Assembly (NCBI GenBank): GCA_002414125.1
Contig: DHYN01000051.1
Coordinates: 22,002-27,199, forward strand
Reading direction: 5' to 3'
DNA: 5,198 nt
DNA from: Ruminococcus sp. UBA5129
Lineage (GTDB): Bacteria; Bacillota; Clostridia; Oscillospirales; Ruminococcaceae
Made by a program: the position numbers and the translations under genes
The notes under the pieces: model-generated
Database searches by the model: none
Told to the model about the DNA's origin: nothing
Seen by the model: only the letters and a program-made list of their open reading frames with translations
Shown: positions 1-5,198 of the stretch, piece by piece
Layout: each line of letters opens with the position of its first letter
Numbering within the stretch: the stretch's first letter is position 1

Positions 1-23
1 CTCAGCCGAACTGTTAAGGCAAT

Positions 24-56
24 ACCACACAAAACCGTCAGGCGGCTTTATACGGT
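24..56 (-). terminator. Probable terminator within a repeated element (copy 1)
   Basis: This short structured element lies about 13 bases past the stop codon of the lipoprotein gene. Read on the minus strand it can form AAGCCG / CGGTTT around a 5-base loop (arms 43-48 and 32-37, one G-U pair), followed by a T-rich run. An alternative fold pairs 42-46 with 24-28 around a 13-base loop, and a third pairs ACCGT with ACGGT (34-38 and 52-56). Bases 24-45 match 5170-5191 at 20 of 22 positions. The position after a gene and the trailing T residues favour a terminator role. The conserved loop suggests it may be a dispersed intergenic repeat. Confidence 0.5.
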
Positions 57-68
57 ACTGTCTCAATA

Positions 69-668
69 TCATTCAAAATTGAAGCTTGCAGGGCTCATGA
101 GGAAGAATACGGTATTTCCGATATTTTTGCACGTTGTCTCTTCAGCCCCTGTACAGATGTTCCAATTGGGATCTGCGCTGCTCTTGAGCTTATCCATGAA
201 TGCATCTACATCGCTGCCGTCATCGAGCTTGAAGATATAGCCTATGAATGGGATAGAGCCGATAGCAGGTGAGAAAACGGCGCCCTCGCTGAAACCCTTG
301 ATCTCCTCGTTGCCGAAGCCTGTGAGAAGTCCCTCCTCAATAGACATTACCATCGGCTTGAACTCGATATTTGGATTTGCAATAACTGCATTTGCAATAT
401 CCTCAGCGCTCTTTGAGGCGTCCTCACCGACGGTCTTCTCGAAGTCGGCATAAAGTACTGCGCCGACTGTGTCTCCCGATGGAGTCTCCTCGCTGCCTGC
501 ATTCTCAGCCTCTGTGGGAGTCTCATCAGCAGGAGCTTCTGTTACGGTCTCTTCAGCCTTTGAGCTTTCCTCTGCCTTTGAGGACGAGGAAGATATACTT
601 TCGTTTCCGCAGGCGCTCATAGACATTGCCATCATTGATACGAGTAAAATAGAAAGTGCTTTTTTCAT
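69..668 (-). CDS. Small secreted lipoprotein of unknown function
   Basis: A 199-residue protein predicted to be anchored to the outer face of the membrane. Residues 1-20 form a lipoprotein signal peptide: a Lys-Lys n-region, a hydrophobic Met/Leu-rich core, then M-S-A-C with Cys20 as the lipidated residue. Residues 21 to about 66 are a Ser/Glu/Thr/Pro-rich tether with a small SSKAEE repeat. The remaining 130 or so residues look folded, run from about VLYADFEK to the end, and contain two cysteines close together (CTGAEETTC). I do not recognise this domain. Its layout faintly recalls small Clostridia lipoprotein families such as DUF4358, but no motif settles this. I chose the start at 668 because AAAGGAG lies 5 bases before it and the Lys-rich signal begins there. 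An in-frame ATG at 704 would add 12 charged residues and has an SD-like AAGGAG 14 bases upstream. The gene has its own promoter and is not in an operon with the glucanase. Confidence 0.85.
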   Translation of the reverse strand: MKKALSILLVSMMAMSMSACGNESISSSSSKAEESSKAEETVTEAPADETPTEAENAGSEETPSGDTVGAVLYADFEKTVGEDASKSAEDIANAVIANPNIEFKPMVMSIEEGLLTGFGNEEIKGFSEGAVFSPAIGSIPFIGYIFKLDDGSDVDAFMDKLKSSADPNWNICTGAEETTCKNIGNTVFFLMSPASFNFE

Positions 669-694
669 TTTTTCTCCTTTATATTTCTTTATTC

Positions 695-750
695 TGCCGA
701 CCATTTCTATCAGTATTTCTCCTTAAAGAAAAATTATACATGGTTCGGCA
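695..750 (-). promoter_or_regulatory. Imperfect inverted repeat in lipoprotein leader
   Basis: The arms at 695-704 and 740-750 pair as TGCCGAACCAT with ATGGTCGGCA, ten base pairs with one bulged base and a 35-base loop. The 5' arm starts almost at the predicted transcript start. The 3' arm contains the alternative ATG at 702-704, and the loop carries an SD-like AAGGAG (719-724). The fold could hide the upstream ATG and steer initiation to 668, or act in mRNA stability. No known riboswitch class is recognised. Confidence 0.35.
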
Positions 751-759
751 CTGCGTTAT

Positions 760-788
760 ATTATAACACATCAAATTATAAAATTCAA
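760..788 (-). promoter_or_regulatory. SigA-type promoter of the lipoprotein gene
   Basis: On the minus strand TTGAAT (783-788) and a perfect TATAAT (760-765) are separated by 17 bases. This predicts a start near 753 and a leader of about 85 bases. It is the best -35/-10 pair in this gap. Confidence 0.7.
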
Positions 789-875
789 TACAAAACCTCG
801 AATGTCCGCAATTATCCACATTTTGAACAAAACACTGAAAAATAGCTGTACATACTGTGCATTATGACAGAAATA

Positions 876-904
876 CAGCCGCACTTCCCCAATAAGTGCG
901 GCTG
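876..904 (-). terminator. Hairpin terminator after the glucanase gene
   Basis: A perfect 11-bp inverted repeat (CAGCCGCACTT at 876-886, AAGTGCGGCTG at 894-904) encloses a 7-base loop, 104 bases beyond the glucanase stop. On the minus strand it is followed by TATTTCTGT, only moderately T-rich. On the plus strand the tail has a TTTT a few bases on. No plus-strand gene enters from the other side, so it most likely ends the glucanase transcript. Confidence 0.75.
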
Positions 905-1007
905 CGCCCTTTTGATTTGTCCATTACAGAGTTTTAAGTTCAAAAGAAATTATGTTAAACCTCCGCTGTGTGATGTGCAGATCGCTTGCGAAAGCTTAAG
1001 CCGATAA

Positions 1008-3413
1008 TTATTTCTGCTTCCTGTATGTTACCCACTGGTAGTGTGCCTCGAGAGGTGTTCTGCCATCGTAGTGAGCAAGCCATTCGTCAACACCTGTACC
1101 GGGCCATGCGTTCATCATGATCTTTCCGGGAGTCTTTGGAACGTCGCCCCACATAGTGTGAGCCTCCTTGCCGTCAACGTACCATGTGATATGATCCGGC
1201 TGCCAGTCAAAGCCGTATGTGTGGTAGCCCTCGGAAGCATCAAAGCCAAGGTCATACATGTATTCATGGTCACCCTTGCCGTTGGTATAGTAGTTGAACT
1301 GTACCTTTGTGGTGTCCTTACCGAGGATCTCGATGTCGATCTCGTCCCAAGGATTTCCGTCTGATTCGCCTGTGTATGTGAAGAACGATGATACTACACC
1401 GTTATTCTTGATAGCCTGCATTGATGTCTCGTAGTAACCGTAGCTGTAGAAGTTGTTTGTACGGAACTCGCCGCCTGTGTAATTACCCTTGCCGTTATTG
1501 AGACCCCTGTCGATCTTGAGTGTGAGCATGCCATTGTTTATATAAGCGTTGTTCTTAGTCCAATAGCAGTCGAAAGGATTTCCGTTAGTCCATCCGTCCG
1601 ATGCGAAGAAATCGCCTGCGCTGTTCTCGCGGAAGTTGGAGTACATATCGGAGGTAGTCACCGGCGCTGTACCGTAATCAACGATACCGCTCTGAGTCAT
1701 ATTGCTGTTTCCGTTGTTATTTCCACCGTTATTTCCACTGCTTTCACTCTTTTGGTAAGTCACCCACTGATAGTGAGCCTCGAGCGGTACATTGCCGTTG
1801 AAGTGCTTAAGCCACTCATCAACCCCTACTCCGGGCCATGCATTCATCATGATCTTTCCCGGAGTTGAGGGGATGTTCTGAGTTGCTCTATATACCTCCT
1901 TGCCATCGACGTACCAAGCAATGTAAGTGGGCTGCCAGTCAAAGCCGTATGTATGGTAGCCCTCGGAAGCGTCGAAGCCAAGGTCGTACATGTATTCATG
2001 GTCACCCTTGCCGTTGGTATAGTAGTTGAACTGTACCTTTGTGGTGTCCTTGCCGAGGATCTCGATGTCGATCTCATCCCACGGATTGTCATCAGACGGT
2101 CCTGTGTATGTGAAGAACGATGATACTACACCGTCATTCTTGATAGCCTGCATAGAGGTCTCAAAATATCCGTAGCTGTAAAAATCGTTTGTACGGAACT
2201 CACCGCCTGTATATGTGCCCTTGCCGTTATTCAGACCCTTATCAATCTTGAGTGTGAGCATACCGTCCTTTACATAGGCGTTGTTCTCAGTCCAGTAGCA
2301 GTCAAAGGGATCTCCGTTAGTCCATCCGTCCGATGCGAAGAAATCGCCTGCGCTGTTCTCGCGGAAATTGGAGTACATCGTAGCAGGAAGCTTCGGAGCT
2401 GTGCCATAGTCCTTGATGCTGCCTGAAGGTGTTACGGGATCTGTAGGCTGCTCAACGGGAGGAGCGACAGAACTGCTATATGTCACCCACTGGTATCTCG
2501 CGGTAAGAGGAGTATTTCCATTGTAGCGGTTGAGCCACTCGTCAACGCCTCTGCCGGGCCATGTGTTCATCATGATCTTTCCGGGAGTGCTTGGCATATT
2601 GCCCCACATGGTGTGAGCCTCCTTGCCGTCAACATACCATGTAATGTGATCGGGCTGCCAATCGAAGCCGTATGTATGGAATCCCTCGGAAGCATCAAAG
2701 CCGAGATCGTACATAAACTCGTGACCGCCCTGACCATCCTTATAGTAGTTGAGCTGTACCTTTGTTGTATCCTTGCCGAGGATCTCAATGTCGATCTCGT
2801 CCCACGGATTGTCATCGGACGGACCTGTGTAGGTAAAGAATGAGGAAACTACACCGTCATTCTTGATAGCCTGCATGGAGCACTCATAATAGCCGTAGTG
2901 ATAGAAATCATTTGTGCGGTACTCTGCACCCGAATAGTTGTACTTGCCGCTGTGATCCTTGTCGATAGTAAGTGTCAGATAGCCCTTATCGAGAGTGGTA
3001 TTGCTCTCGTACCAGCCGCAGTCAAACGGATCACCGTTCTCCCAGCCGTCGGAAGCGATAAAGTATTCGGATGAGCCGTCTCTGAAGTCCTCAAACATTG
3101 TAACAGGGCTGTGCGGAGCAGTACCGAAGTCCTTGATGTCGCTGACGGGTGTTGACGGGAAGAGAGCTTCCTTTCTGACAAGACACATATCAGCGGAATT
3201 GATAACTCCGTCATTGTTCATGTCTGCATTTACAGAACAGTCAGCGGAACGTCCGAGAATGAAATTGCCGACAGTCGTGATGTCGTTAGAATCGCATTTT
3301 CCGTCGTTATTTGCATCACCTATCACAGCAGCGGCAGCCGTTATTGCAGTAGTGCCGACAAGCACCAGCGCGCAGGCCGAAGCTATGAGCTTTTTATAGC
3401 TTTTCTGTTTCAT
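1008..3413 (-). CDS. Dockerin-bearing triple GH16 lichenase (endo-beta-1,3-1,4-glucanase)
   Basis: An 801-residue secreted enzyme, expected to cut beta-1,4 bonds next to beta-1,3 bonds in mixed-linkage glucan (lichenan, cereal beta-glucan; EC 3.2.1.73). Residues 1 to about 29 are a signal peptide. Residues 30-84 are a dockerin with two calcium loops (D33-N35-D37-D41-D44 and D64-N66-D68-N72-D75), so the protein should dock onto a cohesin scaffold. GH16 modules follow at about 94-313, 333-553 and 577-797. Linkers are Pro/Thr/Val-rich (after the first) and Gly/Asn/Ser-rich (after the second). Each module has [15 protein letters not shown], with nucleophile and acid/base Glu at 206/210, 447/451 and 691/695 and the helper Asp between them. 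KVQ(F/L)NYY and TPGKIMMN also match Bacillus lichenases. Each module is about the length of a complete single-domain lichenase, so none is truncated. I chose the start at 3413 because GGAGG lies 5 bases upstream; the ATG at 3425 overlaps that site. The dockerin is N-terminal, where a C-terminal place is more usual. Probable own promoter; terminator at 876-904. Confidence 0.95.
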   Translation of the reverse strand: MKQKSYKKLIASACALVLVGTTAITAAAAVIGDANNDGKCDSNDITTVGNFILGRSADCSVNADMNNDGVINSADMCLVRKEALFPSTPVSDIKDFGTAPHSPVTMFEDFRDGSSEYFIASDGWENGDPFDCGWYESNTTLDKGYLTLTIDKDHSGKYNYSGAEYRTNDFYHYGYYECSMQAIKNDGVVSSFFTYTGPSDDNPWDEIDIEILGKDTTKVQLNYYKDGQGGHEFMYDLGFDASEGFHTYGFDWQPDHITWYVDGKEAHTMWGNMPSTPGKIMMNTWPGRGVDEWLNRYNGNTPLTARYQWVTYSSSVAPPVEQPTDPVTPSGSIKDYGTAPKLPATMYSNFRENSAGDFFASDGWTNGDPFDCYWTENNAYVKDGMLTLKIDKGLNNGKGTYTGGEFRTNDFYSYGYFETSMQAIKNDGVVSSFFTYTGPSDDNPWDEIDIEILGKDTTKVQFNYYTNGKGDHEYMYDLGFDASEGYHTYGFDWQPTYIAWYVDGKEVYRATQNIPSTPGKIMMNAWPGVGVDEWLKHFNGNVPLEAHYQWVTYQKSESSGNNGGNNNGNSNMTQSGIVDYGTAPVTTSDMYSNFRENSAGDFFASDGWTNGNPFDCYWTKNNAYINNGMLTLKIDRGLNNGKGNYTGGEFRTNNFYSYGYYETSMQAIKNNGVVSSFFTYTGESDGNPWDEIDIEILGKDTTKVQFNYYTNGKGDHEYMYDLGFDASEGYHTYGFDWQPDHITWYVDGKEAHTMWGDVPKTPGKIMMNAWPGTGVDEWLAHYDGRTPLEAHYQWVTYRKQK
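1020..3134 (-). repeat. Three in-frame copies of a GH16-coding unit
   Basis: The units are roughly 2475-3134 (module 1), 1755-2417 (module 2) and 1020-1685 (module 3). The catalytic motifs are 241 and 244 codons apart. Modules 2 and 3 are closest: by hand count about 37 differences over about 221 residues, near 83% identity. They share perfect DNA runs of 65 bp (1255-1319 = 1987-2051) and 54 bp (1581-1634 = 2313-2366). Module 1 is more divergent, chiefly in its N-terminal half. Confidence 0.95.
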
Positions 3414-3465
3414 AAAAACCTCCATTTTTTAAGAAATTGTAAATTTTTCGCTCTAAGTTAAATAC

Positions 3466-3497
3466 AGTATATCATTTTTTTCTGAGAGAGAATACAA
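3466..3497 (-). promoter_or_regulatory. Probable promoter of the glucanase gene
   Basis: On the minus strand an extended -10 (TGA-TATACT, hexamer 3466-3471) predicts a start near 3459 and a leader of about 45 bases. The only -35-like hexamer is TTGTAT (3492-3497), with a 20-base spacer. The weak -35 fits a promoter that needs an activator. This is the best candidate in the 115-base gap. Confidence 0.5.
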
Positions 3498-3499
3498 TT

Positions 3500-3526
3500 A
3501 TCTTATAAAAAATGGTAAAATCTTAT
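3500..3526 (-). promoter_or_regulatory. Direct repeat upstream of glucanase promoter, possible AraC-type site
   Basis: ATCTTAT (plus strand) occurs at 3500-3506 and 3520-3526, a 20-base period close to two helical turns, with an AAT also repeated 9 bases before each copy. The pair ends 3 bases from the weak -35, about 41 to 67 bases upstream of the predicted start. AraC-family activators typically bind tandem half-sites about 21 bp apart next to the -35. The A/T-rich context makes chance possible, and the outer copy lies at the very end of the regulator gene's trailer. Confidence 0.3.
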
Positions 3527-3528
3527 CC

Positions 3529-4557
3529 TTACTTTTCAATAATGTGATCGATCCAGCCGATAGCGTAGTACTTGTCACGGTATTCCTTTGGAGTAAGTCC
3601 TATGTGCTTCTTGAACATCTTTATAAAGTAGCTGTGAGAGCTAAAAGCAAAGTAGTTGCTGATATCAAGCGCGGTATAGTCCGAGAATTGCAGCATACTC
3701 GCAGCCGCCTCTATCTTTTTCAGTGTGACATATTGGCTGAACGGCATTTTGAGCTCTTTGCGGAACAGCCGCGATAGATACGGTACACTTAATGCCAAAT
3801 GCTCGGCAGCATCCTCTATAAATATGCGGCTGTGGAGGTGGTCACCTATGTAATCGAGCGCCTGAAGAACCGGTCTCGAATATATGCAGCCGTTTTTAAT
3901 CTGACGCATCCTTTTGGTAAAATCTATCATCATTTCGTAATGTACACTGTGTATATCGCTTATCTTTTCGCACTCATCAGTTTTCATAACATAAACATCA
4001 CTTAGTGCATAGGCATCCTCCGGAAGCATACCTCCGTTAATACAGAATCGCGTTATCATTGCTATTGAAACGACAAGGTGGTATTTCAAATTTTGCAGCG
4101 GATCTTTACTGAGCGTTCCAAAGCCCTCTCCTCCGAGCGGAGTATAAAGCGTCTTAACTGTTTCGATGCTGCCGGAGCGCACGCTCTCGTAGAATGCAAG
4201 CTCGCGGTCGAATGCCGCATAGTGGAATTCAAGCTCGCGATTGGTGAAAAGATGATCGCAAAGCGCTTGATTTACGTCAATACGATATGTATCGTCACGA
4301 GCAGCTTCATTGTGTCTAATGCAGAACCTCATGAAGTCCACGGCTGCTTCCTCAAACGCAGATTCATTTATTCGGTAGAATAAGCTCTCTATGGTTATCC
4401 AGCCGCCGTCAAGCAGCTTGCTGAGTGCATCCGAAACATTTTTTTCAGGCACATGGAGCTGCAATATCAGCGACTCCTTTGTCATTGGCTCATCGCGCAG
4501 CAACTCGAGAATTGCCCGTACATCGGGATTGTTGATGATATTGTGATCCTTTTTCAT
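3529..4557 (-). CDS. AraC-family regulator with N-terminal winged-helix-like domain
   Basis: A 342-residue cytoplasmic DNA-binding protein. The C-terminal residues 229-328 are a standard AraC domain with two helix-turn-helix units: about 247-266 (IEDAAEHLALSVPYLSRLFR), and about 296-316, ending in the family signature GLTPKEYR (320-327). The middle (about 105-225) resembles the helical sensor region of many Clostridia AraC/YesN-like regulators, including LGGEGFGTLSKDPLQNLKYH and INGGMLPEDAYALSDVYV. Residues 9-66 look like an extra winged helix: VRAILELL, a turn, TKESLILQLHVP, VSDALSKLLDGGW, then a beta wing. No sensory ligand can be read from the sequence. The start codon overlaps the Nudix stop (ATGA), with GGGGTGG 4 bases upstream, implying translational coupling. 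The glucanase gene lies 115 bases downstream on the same strand, making it a plausible target; this is inference. No clear terminator follows the stop, so read-through into the glucanase gene is possible. Confidence 0.9.
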   Translation of the reverse strand: MKKDHNIINNPDVRAILELLRDEPMTKESLILQLHVPEKNVSDALSKLLDGGWITIESLFYRINESAFEEAAVDFMRFCIRHNEAARDDTYRIDVNQALCDHLFTNRELEFHYAAFDRELAFYESVRSGSIETVKTLYTPLGGEGFGTLSKDPLQNLKYHLVVSIAMITRFCINGGMLPEDAYALSDVYVMKTDECEKISDIHSVHYEMMIDFTKRMRQIKNGCIYSRPVLQALDYIGDHLHSRIFIEDAAEHLALSVPYLSRLFRKELKMPFSQYVTLKKIEAAASMLQFSDYTALDISNYFAFSSHSYFIKMFKKHIGLTPKEYRDKYYAIGWIDHIIEK

Positions 4558-5072
4558 ACAACCACCCCGTATTCATTCAATAGTTCAAGTACCATTGCTT
4601 CACGTTCTATCAAGGCAGGATCGTATCCGCCGTGCTCGTGGGTGCGATTGACCTCCGCAGCACTGCAAGGGTCGATATACTCAAGCGTGAAGCCCTCCTC
4701 GGCTTCGTATGCGTCGAGCTTCTGAGACTCCGCCGAAGCTTCGGTCTCGCAGAAATAATAAAAGTTTTCCTGCTCGAAGATCTCGTTTTCGGCATAAGCG
4801 CTTCTTTGTATTCGCAGTACCGAACCGAACTCACTGACAGAATCCGTTTTCACAGACAGACCTGTTTCCTCTTTTACCTCACGCATCATAGCCTCCAAGT
4901 GACTCTCGCCCAACTTGATTCCTCCGCCTGGAAATTTGTAATAGTCGTATTTTAAACTGTGTACCATAGCGAGCTTTCCATTCATTCTGATGACAGCTCT
5001 CACAGACGGGCGTTTGTAGCGTGGAAGATCGGGATCATAGTCCTTTTTATCCATAACAAAAAGTCGTTTCAT
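4554..5072 (-). CDS. Nudix hydrolase
   Basis: A 172-residue cytoplasmic enzyme expected to hydrolyse a nucleoside diphosphate linked to another group, using Mg2+ or Mn2+. The Nudix box is complete at residues 50-72: G-x5-E-x7-R-E-V-K-E-E-T-G-L, with metal-binding glutamates E65, E68 and E69. It is preceded by the usual FPGGG. The length suits a single-domain Nudix protein. No substrate-specifying motif is recognised, so the substrate (nucleotide sugar, ADP-ribose, oxidised nucleotide or other) is open. The start at 5072 has GGAGG 9 bases upstream and no competing good start. It is the first gene of a two-gene unit, and its TGA overlaps the ATG of the AraC regulator. The pairing suggests co-production, perhaps linking a nucleotide metabolite to the regulator, but nothing in the sequence proves that. 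Confidence 0.92.
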   Translation of the reverse strand: MKRLFVMDKKDYDPDLPRYKRPSVRAVIRMNGKLAMVHSLKYDYYKFPGGGIKLGESHLEAMMREVKEETGLSVKTDSVSEFGSVLRIQRSAYAENEIFEQENFYYFCETEASAESQKLDAYEAEEGFTLEYIDPCSAAEVNRTHEHGGYDPALIEREAMVLELLNEYGVVV

Positions 5073-5121
5073 GGTATTTCACCTCCAAAAAGCTGTTTTA
5101 CGAACGATACTCTATATCAAT

Positions 5122-5150
5122 ATTTTACCATAAATCAAACGGAAATTCAA
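5122..5150 (-). promoter_or_regulatory. SigA-type promoter of the Nudix-AraC unit
   Basis: On the minus strand TTGAAT (5145-5150) and TAAAAT (5122-5127) are exactly 17 bases apart, and a TGG just before the -10 makes it an extended -10. The predicted start is near 5115, leaving a leader of about 43 bases before the Nudix ATG. It has the same -35 hexamer and spacer as the lipoprotein promoter. Confidence 0.7.
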
Positions 5151-5155
5151 GTTCA

Positions 5156-5192
5156 CTTTATAAAATAACACCGCACAAAGCCGTCAGGCGGT
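5156..5192 (-). terminator. Probable terminator within a repeated element (copy 2)
   Basis: On the minus strand ACCGC pairs with GCGGT (5188-5192 with 5170-5174) around a 13-base loop, followed by the T-rich GTTATTTTAT (5160-5169). It lies 20 bases upstream of the Nudix -35, where it would end a minus-strand gene lying beyond the window edge. The 13-base loop matches copy 1 (29-41) at 12 of 13 bases, and the stems differ in ways that keep pairing with G-U pairs. Confidence 0.5.
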
Positions 5193-5198
5193 CATTGT

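Larger units (their letters stand above)
669..1007. other. Intergenic region between glucanase and lipoprotein genes
   Basis: This 339-base gap has no convincing gene. From high to low coordinates it holds the trailer of the glucanase mRNA (905-1007, including a minor GCTT/AAGC mini-hairpin near 988), the strong hairpin at 876-904, an A/T-rich stretch, the lipoprotein promoter (760-788) and its leader. A 20-codon reading frame crossing the hairpin (862-924) lacks a ribosome binding site. Confidence 0.7.

Noticed and set aside
862..924. 20-codon minus-strand frame running through the terminator hairpin
   Set aside because: No ribosome binding site precedes its ATG, and the sequence is better explained by the 11-bp inverted repeat.
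1847..2815. Two similar 81-codon minus-strand frames (1847-2092 and 2570-2815)
   Set aside because: They are the same alternative frame of modules 2 and 1. Their likeness only reflects the duplicated coding sequence beneath them.
2995..3399. 134-codon plus-strand open frame opposite the dockerin and first GH16 module
   Set aside because: It lies entirely antisense to a well-supported gene, has no good ribosome binding site and its translation resembles no protein family.
3499..3528. Possible terminator after the AraC gene
   Set aside because: The stretch is A/T-rich with short repeats but contains no stable G/C-containing stem followed by a T run.
4632..4955. 107-codon plus-strand frame across the Nudix gene
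   Set aside because: Antisense to a gene with an intact Nudix box, with no supporting start signal or recognisable protein features.
24..5191. Terminal repeats as CRISPR repeats or insertion-sequence ends
   Set aside because: There are only two copies 5.1 kb apart with genes between them, in the same rather than inverted orientation, with no transposase, cas gene or spacer array.

Overview
The window looks like a stretch of a Gram-positive, fibre-degrading anaerobe of the Ruminococcus / Oscillospiraceae type, most like the cellulosome-bearing ruminococci. The reasons are a secreted glucanase with a dockerin domain, strong GGAGG-type ribosome binding sites, A/T-rich intergenic promoters, and regulator and lipoprotein styles typical of Clostridia. 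The species cannot be fixed from sequence alone.

All four convincing genes are on the minus strand, so transcription runs from high to low coordinates. First is a two-gene unit made of a Nudix hydrolase (4554-5072) and an AraC-type regulator (3529-4557). They overlap by 4 bases (ATGA) and lie behind a good promoter at 5122-5150. Next, 115 bases on, is the main gene of the window (1008-3413). It encodes an 801-residue secreted protein with a signal peptide, an N-terminal dockerin and three consecutive GH16 lichenase-type beta-glucanase modules, each with an intact catalytic motif. It has its own probable promoter, beside a pair of 7-base direct repeats 20 bases apart that could be a site for the neighbouring regulator. 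A perfect 11-bp hairpin (876-904) closes this unit. Last is a separately promoted small lipoprotein of unknown function (69-668), whose leader contains a long imperfect inverted repeat.

The two ends of the window carry near-identical copies (20 of 22 bases) of a short structured repeat in the same orientation. One copy lies just after the lipoprotein gene and the other just upstream of the Nudix promoter, presumably after an unseen gene. They look like a repeated terminator or intergenic element.

The likely theme is regulated degradation of mixed-linkage beta-glucan. The AraC protein plausibly controls the adjacent glucanase, and the glucanase is exported and docked onto a cohesin scaffold. 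I saw no phage, transposase, CRISPR, tRNA or rRNA sequence and no clear sign of a wholly new system. The most unusual items are the three-module lichenase with its mosaic module history, the winged-helix plus AraC architecture of the regulator, and the repeated terminal element.
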